Shown here: positions 1 to 7,666 of the stretch, one piece after another
Numbering within the stretch: the stretch's first letter is position 1
How the letters are laid out: each line of letters begins with the position of its first letter
NCBI GenBank assembly: GCA_016705955.1
Contig: JADJKO010000001.1
Coordinates: 124,001 to 188,000, forward strand
DNA: 64,000 bases
Direction of reading: 5' to 3'
Source of the DNA: Flavobacteriales bacterium
Lineage (GTDB): Bacteria; Bacteroidota; Bacteroidia; Flavobacteriales_F; PHOS-HE28
Notes under the pieces: generated by a model
What the model saw: the letters and a program-made list of their open reading frames with translations, nothing else
What the model was told of the DNA's origin: nothing
The model's database searches: none
Program-made: the position numbers and the translations under genes

Positions 1-1
1 T

Positions 2-355
2 CTGGGGGTGAACTACCGGCCGGGGGACAACATCACGCAGGATGAGTTGGAGGTGATGGTGAGCACCCAACTTTTCAATGAACGCCTGTTGCTCACGAGC
101 AATGTAGGTGTGCAGTCCGGTGCGCGAGCCACCACGAATACGAATTCGGTCGCCGGTGATTTCCAGCTCGAATACCTGATGACGGACGATGGGCGGTTCC
201 GATTGAAGGGCTTTAGCATGTCCAACGATCGTAACCTGAACCAATCCGATCAAGCCTCCACCACACAAGGCATTGGCTTGGTCTACCGGCGTGATTTCGA
301 CCGCTTCGGCGATCTCTTCAAGCGCCGCAAGCCGAAGATCAGGAATGGATCATAG
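2..355 (+). CDS. tamB: TamB-type translocation/assembly module, C-terminal end (partial)
   Basis: This is the last ~117 codons of a gene that begins before the window; the frame is open from base 2. The residues resemble the extreme C-terminal TamB (DUF490) domain: alternating short beta strands, a stretch reading NYRPGDNITQDELEV near the start and a GIGLVYRRDFDRFGDLF segment near the end. TamB links the inner membrane to an outer-membrane Omp85 partner and helps place outer-membrane proteins and lipids. Its stop codon overlaps the stop of the convergent ribBA gene by six bases. The family call rests on the C-terminus only, so confidence is moderate. Confidence 0.7.
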   Translation: MGVNYRPGDNITQDELEVMVSTQLFNERLLLTSNVGVQSGARATTNTNSVAGDFQLEYLMTDDGRFRLKGFSMSNDRNLNQSDQASTTQGIGLVYRRDFDRFGDLFKRRKPKIRNGS

Positions 356-1570
356 GCCTTTGGACAGGCGCAAGTTGTGCCCGAGCTTTTCCTTCTTCGT
401 GCGCAGGTAGCGCTCGTTGTGGATGTTGGATTCGATCTCGATCGGCATGTTCTCGACGATCTCCAGACCGTAACCCACCAAGCCCGTGCGCTTGCGCGGA
501 TTGTTGGTGAGCAAGCGCATCTTCCGCACACCGAGGTCGTGCAGGATCTGCGCACCCACCCCATAATCACGCGCGTCCATGTCGAAGCCGAGCATCAGGT
601 TCGCCTCCACGGTATCGGCTCCTTGTTCCTGCAGTTTGTAGGCCTTCAACTTGTTCAAAAGGCCTATGCCGCGACCTTCCTGTTGCATGTACACGATCAC
701 GCCTTTCCCGGCGGTTTCGATCATCTCCATGGCACGGTGCAATTGCGGCCCGCAATCACAGCGGCAACTCCCGAAGATGTCGCCGGTCACGCAACTGGAA
801 TGCACACGCACGAGGATGGCCTCGTTCGGGTCCCATTGTCCCTTGACCAATGCGATGTGCTCCTCGCCGGTGGTGGTCTGCTTGTATGCGACGAGTTCGA
901 AATCACCAAAACGCGTGGGAAGTTTCACTTCCACTTGCCGTTCCACAATGCGCTCGGTCCGCATGCGGTAGGCCACCAGGTCCTCGATGCTGATGAACTT
1001 CAAGCCGAAGCGCGTAGCGATCTCCTGCAAGTGCGGCAACCGGGCCATGCTACCATCCTCGTTCATGATCTCCACGATGAGGCCCGCAGGTTCGAAGCCC
1101 GCCAGTCGGGCCAGGTCGATCGCCGCCTCGGTATGTCCGGTGCGGCGCAATACACCACCCTTGCGCGCTTTCAGCGGGAAGATGTGCCCGGGTCGCGCGA
1201 AGTCCGTGGCCTTCATCGAATCGTTGATGAGTGCCAGCATGGTCTTGCTCCGATCGCTGGCACTGATGCCGGTGGTGGTGCCGTGTCCTTTCAGGTCCAC
1301 GCTCACGGTGAACGGGGTTTCGTGCAGTGCGGTGTTGTCACGCACCATCAGGTCCAAGCCAAGTTCCTCGCACCGTTCCTCGGTGAGCGGCGCGCAGATC
1401 AGCCCACGGCCGTGCGTGGCCATGAAGTTCACCATCTCCGGGGTCGCGTTCCGTGCGGCGGTCACGAAGTCGCCTTCGTTCTCGCGGTCCTCGTCGTCCA
1501 CCACGATCACCGCCTTGCCCAAGCGGATGTCCGCAATGGCGTCCTCGACGGGGTCGAATCGAAAGGTCAT
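350..1570 (-). CDS. ribBA: Bifunctional 3,4-dihydroxy-2-butanone-4-phosphate synthase / GTP cyclohydrolase II
   Basis: Catalyses two early riboflavin steps: ribulose 5-phosphate to dihydroxybutanone phosphate (N-terminal RibB half) and GTP ring opening (C-terminal RibA half). The acidic metal-binding motif DDEDRENEGD lies at about residues 25-34. The RibA half carries the zinc-site cysteines in HSSCVTGDIFGSCRCDCG at about 257-274, followed by QQEGRGIGL. At 406 aa it has the length usual for the fused enzyme. I chose the ATG at 1570 (MTFRFDPVEDA) over a second ATG six codons upstream because it sits right before the conserved start. It is the last gene of a tightly packed minus-strand operon. 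The upstream glycosyltransferase frame runs 233 bp into it (251 bp into the longer reading). Confidence 0.95.
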   Translation of the reverse strand: MTFRFDPVEDAIADIRLGKAVIVVDDEDRENEGDFVTAARNATPEMVNFMATHGRGLICAPLTEERCEELGLDLMVRDNTALHETPFTVSVDLKGHGTTTGISASDRSKTMLALINDSMKATDFARPGHIFPLKARKGGVLRRTGHTEAAIDLARLAGFEPAGLIVEIMNEDGSMARLPHLQEIATRFGLKFISIEDLVAYRMRTERIVERQVEVKLPTRFGDFELVAYKQTTTGEEHIALVKGQWDPNEAILVRVHSSCVTGDIFGSCRCDCGPQLHRAMEMIETAGKGVIVYMQQEGRGIGLLNKLKAYKLQEQGADTVEANLMLGFDMDARDYGVGAQILHDLGVRKMRLLTNNPRKRTGLVGYGLEIVENMPIEIESNIHNERYLRTKKEKLGHNLRLSKGL

Positions 1571-2798
1571 GATCGTATCGTTCAGCACTGCGAAGGTAGG
1601 GCGGCAGCAGGAGCTGGCGCGTCGTGGGTACGCCGGTGATCAGGTCCTCCAGCGCACGTGCGCTGCGCCCCCAGTCGAAGTGCTCACGAACGAAACGGTA
1701 CCCATTGGCGGCAATGCGTTCACGTTCTGCTGGATCGGCGAGCAAGCGCAGGATCAGTTCGGCGTATTCCTCCGGCGTATCACCGATCAGTACCGCTTCG
1801 CCTGTTGGGGCACCCACGGCATTGTTGGCAAGTGCGGAGGTGATGCATGGGATCCGCATGGCCATGGCCTCGAGGATCTTGTTCTGCAGGCCGGTGCCGA
1901 TCTGCATGGGCGCTACGAACACGTGCGATGCAGCGTACGAACTGCGAATGTCCTTCACCCAGCCGGTCACCGAGATCAAGGGATCCGTCCGGGCAAGATC
2001 GCGCACGTTCGCACTGGGGTCCACCCCGCTGATGAGCAAGCTGGTCTCCGGTCGTTCCCGCCTGACCAGTGGTAGCACCTTGTTCACCAGGAACAGCACG
2101 CTATCGATGTTCGGCGGATAGTTCATGTTGCCTGTGAAGAGGAGGTCGTATCGGACCTCCACCTGCTGCGGCGTGAAGTGATCGGTGTCCACACCGTTGG
2201 GCACCACCGCCATCCTGTCCCTCCACGGATGATAGATGTAGTCCCGGTCCTGCGCGCTGATGATCACCGAGTGATCGAACTGGTCGAACATCAGGTTCTC
2301 ATACCGGATCAGTCGGCGGGTCTCTGCACGGAAGATGGGCCGCAGGTGGAAGGCTGCGGTCTCTGTGCGGCGCTCCATCCCCTTGCTCAGCGTATCCATG
2401 TAATCCAGGGTCTTGGGCAGATCGTACCGGTGCCGGACATATTCCGTGGTCCGTACCAATTGGCAGAACACATGGTCGGGCTTGAAGCGTTCGATGGCGG
2501 CATCGATCCTGCGTTGGGCATGGCCGTGGTGGAAATAGGCCACTTGGAAGGGCAGGCGGGTGAATACCGCCGTGAGCAGCTTCAGCAGGATCCGCCACCG
2601 ACCGATGTGTACCACTTCGATGTGCGCGCAGAAGCCTTTCAGGTGATCGATGTGCTCCTGTGGCGTGCGCGTATCGCTCAAACAGAACAGGTACACCTCG
2701 TGCCGTTCGGCCAAGCGCGAGATCAGGTGATAGGCGCGCAACTTGTCCCCCTTTTCCAACGGATAGGGCACACGAGAGAGCAGGACCAACAATCTCAT
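1338..2798 (-). CDS. Glycosyltransferase family 4 (PEP-CTERM/EpsH1-associated type), with run-on C-terminus
   Basis: Resembles the GT4 group annotated as TIGR03087 sugar transferases: N-terminus MRLLVLLSRVPYPLEKGDK with the donor-fold start, an FTGNMNYPPNIDSVLFL segment opening the second Rossmann domain at about residue 230, and a PMQIGTGLQNKILEAMAM donor-binding loop near 305-322. The family normally ends near 400 aa, matching the point just after FDWGRSARALEDLI (about 385-392). Here the frame has no stop there and runs about 80 more codons through the 5' end of ribBA in another frame, giving an Arg/Gly-rich tail that is simply off-frame ribBA. The gene overlaps the upstream glycosyltransferase by four bases, implying translational coupling. 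The true C-terminus is uncertain. Confidence 0.8.
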   Translation of the reverse strand: MRLLVLLSRVPYPLEKGDKLRAYHLISRLAERHEVYLFCLSDTRTPQEHIDHLKGFCAHIEVVHIGRWRILLKLLTAVFTRLPFQVAYFHHGHAQRRIDAAIERFKPDHVFCQLVRTTEYVRHRYDLPKTLDYMDTLSKGMERRTETAAFHLRPIFRAETRRLIRYENLMFDQFDHSVIISAQDRDYIYHPWRDRMAVVPNGVDTDHFTPQQVEVRYDLLFTGNMNYPPNIDSVLFLVNKVLPLVRRERPETSLLISGVDPSANVRDLARTDPLISVTGWVKDIRSSYAASHVFVAPMQIGTGLQNKILEAMAMRIPCITSALANNAVGAPTGEAVLIGDTPEEYAELILRLLADPAERERIAANGYRFVREHFDWGRSARALEDLITGVPTTRQLLLPPYLRSAERYDHDLSIRPRRGRHCGHPLGQGGDRGGRRGPRERRRLRDRRTERDPGDGELHGHARPWADLRAAHRGTVRGTWLGPDGA

Positions 2799-4000
2799 TC
2801 CTTGCGCAGCCGCTTGTAGAATGCGGTCAGTTCGGCAACGATCGGATGATCCGAATACGTGCTCGTGATCAATTTTCTTGCCTCCGCCCCGATCTGCAAC
2901 GCGCGCTCGGGTTCCTTGATCAGGCCGACCATCTGTTCAACGAACTCGTTCGCATTGCGCGCGATCAGGATGTTCTTTCCATCGGTATGATCGATGCCTT
3001 CCGCGCCGATCGGTGTGGCGATCACCGGCTTGCCCATCGCCATGCCTTCGATGATCTTCACGCGCATGCCCCCGGCGGAGAAGAGCGGCACCGTCATCAC
3101 ACTCCGCTTGCGCATGTACTTGATCGCATCCTTCACCCGCCCTTTCACTTTCAACCCGGCGAGTTCCATGGCCATCAGGTCCTTGGGCATCTTGTTACCG
3201 GCCAGGTGCAACTGCGCCGTGGGATACTTGCGCACCACGCGCGGCCACACCGATGCCAAGAGCCAACGGATGCCTTCGTCATTCGGCAACCAATCCATAC
3301 TGCCCAAATGGAAGAAGGAGGGCATCTTGCTGGCGTCGCCGGGATCCACCGGGTATTCGTCCGGATCCACACCGAAGGGAATGGTCACGATCTTCGTCTT
3401 GGAGCCGTGCTTGGAAAGGTGTTCCGCATCCGATGGGGTGATGGCCGCTACGCCGTCCACTCGATCCAGCACAGCCATCTCATAAGCGCGCAATTGGTTG
3501 GCCAGGTATCGGCGGTACGGGCGCTTGAGGATGTTCCTTTCTCCCGAGGCGATGCGATCCTGGATCACGTACTCCAGGTTGTGCGAGCGCAGGACCAAGC
3601 GGGCTTTCGTGTAGCGCCTGAGTGTTGGAATGTAGGGCGTCATGAACAAGCTCTCCAATTGCACCACGTCGAAGCGTTCCTCGCTGAGCAGTTGGATGAG
3701 CCGGATGTCCATGTCCGGGGAGAAGAAGCGGCTGATGTTGTAATTGTCCGCAGTGATCAGGTCGGTGAATGCATCCACGATGTTCACGGAGGTGTCCACG
3801 AACACACCTTCGATCCGGGTGCTCCGCACGTATTCGGCAGGGAGCGCCGCTAGGTCGAGCGGTTGCTTCGGCGTGCTGATGCACAACACCTTCACCTCGT
3901 GTCCGGCTTTGATCAGGCCCCGCGTCAGGTTGTGCATGGCCTTACTGCCCCCATCAATGGGCGGGTAAGGCGGCTTATTGCACAGTTGGAGGATGCGCAT
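2795..4000 (-). CDS. Glycosyltransferase, group 1 (GT4)
   Basis: A 401-aa GT-B glycosyltransferase, presumably cytoplasmic, acting on a surface glycan. The N-terminal domain begins MRILQLCNKPPYPPIDGG with the usual glycine pair after the first strand. The second domain has the linker FHLGSMDWLPNDEGI and the nucleotide-sugar loop FSAGGMRVKIIEGMAMGKPVIATPIGAEGI, containing the conserved E-x7-E-like acidic positions. I chose the ATG at 4000 over one 17 codons upstream because the homologous core starts there. It overlaps the end of the LptF/G gene by 26 bp and the next glycosyltransferase by 4 bp (ATGA), so these genes are almost certainly co-transcribed. Acceptor and donor cannot be told from sequence. 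Confidence 0.88.
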   Translation of the reverse strand: MRILQLCNKPPYPPIDGGSKAMHNLTRGLIKAGHEVKVLCISTPKQPLDLAALPAEYVRSTRIEGVFVDTSVNIVDAFTDLITADNYNISRFFSPDMDIRLIQLLSEERFDVVQLESLFMTPYIPTLRRYTKARLVLRSHNLEYVIQDRIASGERNILKRPYRRYLANQLRAYEMAVLDRVDGVAAITPSDAEHLSKHGSKTKIVTIPFGVDPDEYPVDPGDASKMPSFFHLGSMDWLPNDEGIRWLLASVWPRVVRKYPTAQLHLAGNKMPKDLMAMELAGLKVKGRVKDAIKYMRKRSVMTVPLFSAGGMRVKIIEGMAMGKPVIATPIGAEGIDHTDGKNILIARNANEFVEQMVGLIKEPERALQIGAEARKLITSTYSDHPIVAELTAFYKRLRKE

Positions 4001-5429
4001 GGATACGCGGGAGAATGGAACGGATCCGCTCCCAAGTGCGATGATACGCATCGCGGTCGAAGAGCGGGCTGTCCATTGCCGCCTTCCACGTAAGCCAGCC
4101 GCCGATGGGCACCAGGATCAACGTGCTGATCCACATCCCCGGCCAGGCCTCTAAGGAACCCGCGATCACCAACTTCTCCGTGGAGAACGAGATGATGTGG
4201 AAGGCCAGGAAGAAGATCATCGCGACCACCACGGGCATTCCCATTCCGCCTTTGCGAATGATGGCCCCCAATGGCGCGCCGATGAAGAAGAAGACCAGGC
4301 AGGCGAACGCGAGCATGGGTTTCCGGTGCCACTCGATCCGGTACCGGGAGATCTGCGAACGGCGGCCGGCGAGTTCTTCGGCGCTGCGTTCCATGAAGCC
4401 GCCACTGTTGCGGGCCATGTTCATCGCCATCTCATAGTACTGTCCACGCGCCTCTGCGCCGAGCGCGTTTTCGAACGCGGCCTGATCCACCACCGGGTCC
4501 TCCTCGCTTGCGCGTAGTGCCACTCCATCACGGAACAGTTGCAATGCATTCCTGATATGGGCCCGTTGCTCCGCTTGCCGGATCAAGGACCGAAGACGAA
4601 GGCTGTCCTCACCCACTTGAAGTTGGCCCATGGTGAGCATCTTGTAGTTGTCCTTGAACAGGTCCTGGTCGGTGCGTCGTAACCCAAGTCCGGAAAGGTC
4701 CATGGTCACCACATCCTGCTTGAAGGTGCCCCGCATCATGGGCAGGTCGGCACCGCGGTCGCCCACATTCACCGCTTCATCATAGAAGTGGCCGTTCTCC
4801 AAGGTCATCACCAGGTAATGGCCATCCGCACTGCGCTGCATACGCCCACGTTCCGCGCGGATCACTGTCCCGTTCCCTTGGCCGGGGCCGCGGTGGTCAT
4901 AGATCAACACGTCCGTCAATTCGCCGCTATCGGGGTCCTTGTCCTGCACGCGAATGCTGAAGCCTTCGATCCCGGTGTAGAAGACACCAGGCCGGAGATT
5001 CAAGGCCGGCTTCTTCTCCGTTACGTCCCACAGAAGCGATTTGAACTTCAGGTTCGCAACGGGCAAGAGGTTGTTGCTGAAGTAGAAGGACCCCACCGAC
5101 AGAAGAGCAACGAAGATCACCAAGGGAAGCAGGATGCGGCCGAGGCCCAATCCTGCCGAACGCATGGGAACCAGCTCGGAATTCTCTCCCAGGCCACCGA
5201 GTGTCATGATACCAGCCAGCAGGATGGCCAGCGGCATGGCCAGCGGAACGAAGCTCGCCGCAGCATAGACCAGGAGTTCCACGATCACGTGCCACTCCAA
5301 GCCCTTGCCCATCAAGTCATCCACATACTTCCACAGGAACTGCATCACGAGGATGAAGACCACGATGACGAAGGTGACGAGCAACGGTCCAACGAAGGAC
5401 CGGATGATCATGCCATGAAGCTTCTTCAT
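3975..5429 (-). CDS. LptF/LptG family permease (YjgP/YjgQ)
   Basis: Inner-membrane component of the lipopolysaccharide transport machine, which moves LPS from the inner membrane to the periplasmic bridge with LptB and LptC. There are three hydrophobic helices in the first ~130 residues (FVGPLLVTFVIVVFILVMQF, then two more around 60-120), a large periplasmic beta-rich middle domain, and three helices in the last ~120 residues (MLAFACLVFFFIGAPLGAII onwards). At 484 aa it matches the longer Bacteroidota form, which has an extended periplasmic region. The ATG at 5429 (MKKLHGMIIRSF) is preferred over an upstream one seven codons away. It lies between the START-like gene and two glycosyltransferases, suggesting an envelope-glycolipid operon. 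F versus G type cannot be assigned. Confidence 0.9.
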   Translation of the reverse strand: MKKLHGMIIRSFVGPLLVTFVIVVFILVMQFLWKYVDDLMGKGLEWHVIVELLVYAAASFVPLAMPLAILLAGIMTLGGLGENSELVPMRSAGLGLGRILLPLVIFVALLSVGSFYFSNNLLPVANLKFKSLLWDVTEKKPALNLRPGVFYTGIEGFSIRVQDKDPDSGELTDVLIYDHRGPGQGNGTVIRAERGRMQRSADGHYLVMTLENGHFYDEAVNVGDRGADLPMMRGTFKQDVVTMDLSGLGLRRTDQDLFKDNYKMLTMGQLQVGEDSLRLRSLIRQAEQRAHIRNALQLFRDGVALRASEEDPVVDQAAFENALGAEARGQYYEMAMNMARNSGGFMERSAEELAGRRSQISRYRIEWHRKPMLAFACLVFFFIGAPLGAIIRKGGMGMPVVVAMIFFLAFHIISFSTEKLVIAGSLEAWPGMWISTLILVPIGGWLTWKAAMDSPLFDRDAYHRTWERIRSILPRIHAHPPTVQ

Positions 5430-5467
5430 CTTGCAGCACAACGGATCCAAGCACGGATCAGTACCGG

Positions 5468-6349
5468 CTACGCGCCCAGCACCCGGACCAAGGACGCGAT
5501 CTGCGATGCCCAGAGCGAGCGTGTTTCCTCCACTTCGTCCGGTTCCGCATGATCCGTTACGATCAGTGCCACTTCGTTCGTCATGGCATCGATGCGCACG
5601 CGGAATTCGAAGAAGGTCTCCTCGTCCTCGTCATCGTTGCGGTGGAAGCGGATCACTTCGCCGAGTTTGCGACCGACCATGGTCGTAGCCTCCTCCTCCC
5701 CATTCCACATGAATGTGTACTGGTCCCCACGCACGTTCACATCGTCGCAGTACCACTCGCTGAAGCCACTGGGGGTGGAGATCAATTCGTAGAGCACATT
5801 CGGTGCGCTGTGTACAAGGAATTCCATGGTGATCCGCTCCTGCGTCGATCGGGAACCGCCGACGCGCTTTGGCTTCGGGGGTGGAGGAGCGGGTGCCGTG
5901 CTCACCGCAGCCACCTTCGCTTCAGCGGCCAACGCTCTCTTGACCACCGACGCACTTTTCGCGGGGGGCTTCGGCGTTGGTTTTTGTGGAACCTTGGCTT
6001 TCCGAGGTGCAACCGTTGCGATCGGTTTCTTCTTCAATGCGGTTGACTTCGCAACGGGCCGTTTCGCACTCTTCACCGCTTTCGGCGCCGACTTGGAAGT
6101 ACTCTTCACCTTACCGGCACGCACCGGAGGCTTCACACGTGCGAGCTTCTTTTTCGGTGCGGCCTTCGCCTTCTTGGAGGCTGCGGAGGTTTTCTTCTTC
6201 ACAACCTTCTTCACCTGTGCCTTCTTCACTTTCGTCGGTTTCGCGGCCTTGTGCACAACTGGTTTCTTCTTTGCCCCCGACTTTTTCGAGGACACGGAGG
6301 ATCCCTGCTTCTTGGCGTTTCGCTTCGTACCGGCTTGCTTCTTGGCCAT
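5468..6349 (-). CDS. START-like domain protein with long Lys/Ala/Pro basic N-terminal tail
   Basis: The C-terminal ~125 residues match the small START-like (SRPBCC fold) protein common in Bacteroidota, with landmarks MEFLVHSAPNVLYELISTP, FSEWYCDDVNVRGDQYTF, DEETFFEFRVRID and a closing LWASQIASLVRVLGA. Its ligand is unknown. The first ~165 residues are unusual: a low-complexity tail rich in Lys, Ala and Pro (repeats such as KKPVV, AKPTKVKKAQVKK, APKKK), like eukaryotic histone H1 tails or bacterial HC1-type DNA-binding proteins. Relatives are normally about 130 aa without this tail. The whole frame is open from an ATG at 6349 placed behind a good promoter, so the tail looks translated. It is the first gene of the operon running to ribBA. 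Confidence 0.8.
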   Translation of the reverse strand: MAKKQAGTKRNAKKQGSSVSSKKSGAKKKPVVHKAAKPTKVKKAQVKKVVKKKTSAASKKAKAAPKKKLARVKPPVRAGKVKSTSKSAPKAVKSAKRPVAKSTALKKKPIATVAPRKAKVPQKPTPKPPAKSASVVKRALAAEAKVAAVSTAPAPPPPKPKRVGGSRSTQERITMEFLVHSAPNVLYELISTPSGFSEWYCDDVNVRGDQYTFMWNGEEEATTMVGRKLGEVIRFHRNDDEDEETFFEFRVRIDAMTNEVALIVTDHAEPDEVEETRSLWASQIASLVRVLGA

Positions 6350-6376
6350 GATGCTCGTTCAGCGTAAGGGTGTGGC

Positions 6377-6406
6377 GAAAGGTAACGAGATCCCTCACCC
6401 TTGCAA
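6377..6406 (-). promoter_or_regulatory. Bacteroidota-type promoter for the START-lptFG-GT-GT-ribBA operon
   Basis: Read on the minus strand: TTG, exactly 19 bases, then TACCTTTC, which is one base from the TAnnTTTG consensus. It lies 28 bases upstream of the ATG at 6349. It is divergent from the tRNA promoter next to it. Confidence 0.6.
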
Positions 6407-6407
6407 G

Positions 6408-6436
6408 TTTGAGCGTTGCCCACATTCCTATATTTG
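6408..6436 (+). promoter_or_regulatory. Promoter of the CAT-anticodon tRNA
   Basis: A perfect TAnnTTTG element (TATATTTG, 6429-6436) lies 27 bases before the tRNA. A TTTG at 6408-6411 is the likely -33 element, with a spacer of 17 bases, slightly short for this promoter type. Confidence 0.6.
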
Positions 6437-6462
6437 CCGCCCCTCGGAAAAATCCATTCCCT

Positions 6463-6539
6463 GGCGCGGTAGCTCAGCTGGTTAGAGCGCATGATTCATA
6501 ATCCTGAGGTCGGGAGTTCAAGTCTCCCCCGCGCTACCA
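6463..6539 (+). tRNA. tRNA-Met (CAT anticodon; elongator Met, or Ile2 if lysidine-modified)
   Basis: Cloverleaf assigned by eye: acceptor GGCGCGG / CCGCGCT (first pair G-U), D stem GCTC/GAGC, anticodon loop TTCATAA, T stem GGGAG/CTCCC with loop TTCAAGT, discriminator A and genomically encoded CCA at 6537-6539. The anticodon stem reads CATGA / TCCTG, leaving a T-C mismatch at the middle pair (29-41). It lacks the three G-C pairs of an initiator anticodon stem, so it is not the initiator. Methionine versus lysidine-modified isoleucine cannot be decided by eye. Confidence 0.93.
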
Positions 6540-6540
6540 A

Positions 6541-6570
6541 GGCCATCCGACCTATGTCGGGTGGCCTTTT
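6541..6570 (+). terminator. Rho-independent terminator after the tRNA
   Basis: An 11-bp stem, GGCCATCCGAC / GTCGGGTGGCC (one T-G wobble pair), with loop CTAT, followed at once by TTTT. It starts two bases after the CCA end of the tRNA. Its loop contains the likely ATG of the next gene. Confidence 0.85.
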
Positions 6571-6997
6571 GTGCTTCATTTGGCTAACAGCGGCCATCAT
6601 GCTCAGTACTGGATGTAGTCAACGGTACCGCTTTGAGCAAGGCGATGAAACGGCGATCCGACAGGTGATGACCGAGCAGGAATCCGCGTGGAATGCCGGC
6701 GATATTCACGGCTTCATGGAGGGGTATGCGGACAGTGTATGCTTCATCGGGAAGAGTGGGCGTACTTGCGGGCGTGAAGCGGTGACCGCCAACTATGTGC
6801 GCAGTTATCCGGACAAGGCCGCCATGGGCGATCTCACATTCGGCATCCACGAGGTCGTGCCCGCAGGCGCCGATCACGCGTGGCTCACCGGAACGTGGTC
6901 CTTGGTGCGAACGGCGGATACGCTCGGCGGTGGTTTCTCATTGCTCTGGCAGCGGACACCTGCGGGTTGGCGCATCCTGCGTGACCATACCTATTAG
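6554..6997 (+). CDS. NTF2/SnoaL-like (DUF4440-type) predicted lipoprotein
   Basis: A 147-aa protein with an N-terminal hydrophobic segment ending in a lipobox (MLSTGC, Cys near residue 20), so probably a lipoprotein in the envelope. The rest fits the NTF2-like fold used by SnoaL and DUF4440 proteins: AIRQVMTEQESAWNAGDIHGFMEGYADSV with a typical helix-turn, and late strands SLLWQRTPAGWRILRDHTY. These proteins range from polyketide cyclases to ligand binders; no activity can be assigned. The start at 6554 lies in the loop of the tRNA terminator hairpin. The alternative ATG at 6599 would leave only five residues before the lipobox cysteine, too short for a signal peptide. The distance to the next gene is about 50 bp. 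Confidence 0.72.
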   Translation: MSGGLLCFIWLTAAIMLSTGCSQRYRFEQGDETAIRQVMTEQESAWNAGDIHGFMEGYADSVCFIGKSGRTCGREAVTANYVRSYPDKAAMGDLTFGIHEVVPAGADHAWLTGTWSLVRTADTLGGGFSLLWQRTPAGWRILRDHTY

Positions 6998-7048
6998 TGG
7001 CATCTATCTTCGGCGCAACCCGGGACTGTGCTGAACGAGCAAGCCTCC

Positions 7049-7666
7049 ATGATCACACTTGTCATTGTCGTGCTCACGACGGTGATCTCCATCGCCGCGT
7101 TCAGCAACGCTTCGCTCTTCTCGAGCCTGCTTTTCGAACCCTTCGTGATCAAGGCGCGGGGCCAGTGGTACCGTTTCATCACCCATGCATTCATCCACGC
7201 GAATTGGCCGCACTTGCTGGTGAACATGTTCGTCCTGTACGTTTTCGGCCGGAACGTGGAACCGTTGCTCGGGCTGATCACCGGCGGTTCCTCTGCGCTG
7301 CCATTCCTCGCGTTGTACGTCGGTGGTGTGCTCTTTTCAACCCTGCCGTCCTACCGCCGGCACATCCACGACCCGAACTACCGCGCCGTAGGAGCCAGCG
7401 GTGCGGTCTCCGCCATCCTCTTTGCCCAAGTGGTCATGCTGCCCACTATGCCGCTGCAATTCATGTTCTTTCCACGACCCGTTCCGGCGTGGGTCTTCGG
7501 GGTGCTCTATCTCGTATACTCGTGGTACATGGATAAGCGGGGTGGGGACAATGTGGCGCACGATGCACACTTGTACGGGGCCCTGTTCGGTGTGGTGTTC
7601 ATGTTCATTCTGGATCCCGGGCTGTTATTGAGCATAGGAGGTTTCCAACACAGCCTTGGGCTATGA
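7049..7666 (+). CDS. Rhomboid-family intramembrane serine protease
   Basis: An integral membrane protease of about 205 aa with six predicted helices. The catalytic serine is in GASGAVSA (near residue 120) and the partner histidine in the last helix region, VAHDAHLYGALFGV. A WYRFITHAFIHANWPHLLVNM segment matches the conserved H-x-x-x-N region of helix 2. Rhomboids cut single-pass membrane proteins within the bilayer; the substrate here is unknown. The ATG at 7049 puts the first hydrophobic helix directly at the N-terminus; a GTG at 7028 is the alternative. Its stop overlaps the next start (ATGA), so it is translationally coupled to the HAD phosphatase. Confidence 0.9.
   Translation: MITLVIVVLTTVISIAAFSNASLFSSLLFEPFVIKARGQWYRFITHAFIHANWPHLLVNMFVLYVFGRNVEPLLGLITGGSSALPFLALYVGGVLFSTLPSYRRHIHDPNYRAVGASGAVSAILFAQVVMLPTMPLQFMFFPRPVPAWVFGVLYLVYSWYMDKRGGDNVAHDAHLYGALFGVVFMFILDPGLLLSIGGFQHSLGL

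Noticed and set aside
377..1639. A 420-codon plus-strand frame opposite ribBA
   Set aside because: It is the antisense shadow of a clearly conserved gene; composition is His/Val rich and no domain is visible.
5850..6349. Low-complexity basic region considered as a frameshift artefact
   Set aside because: The frame is open throughout, in phase with the START-like domain, and placed correctly behind a promoter; no competing gene is present.
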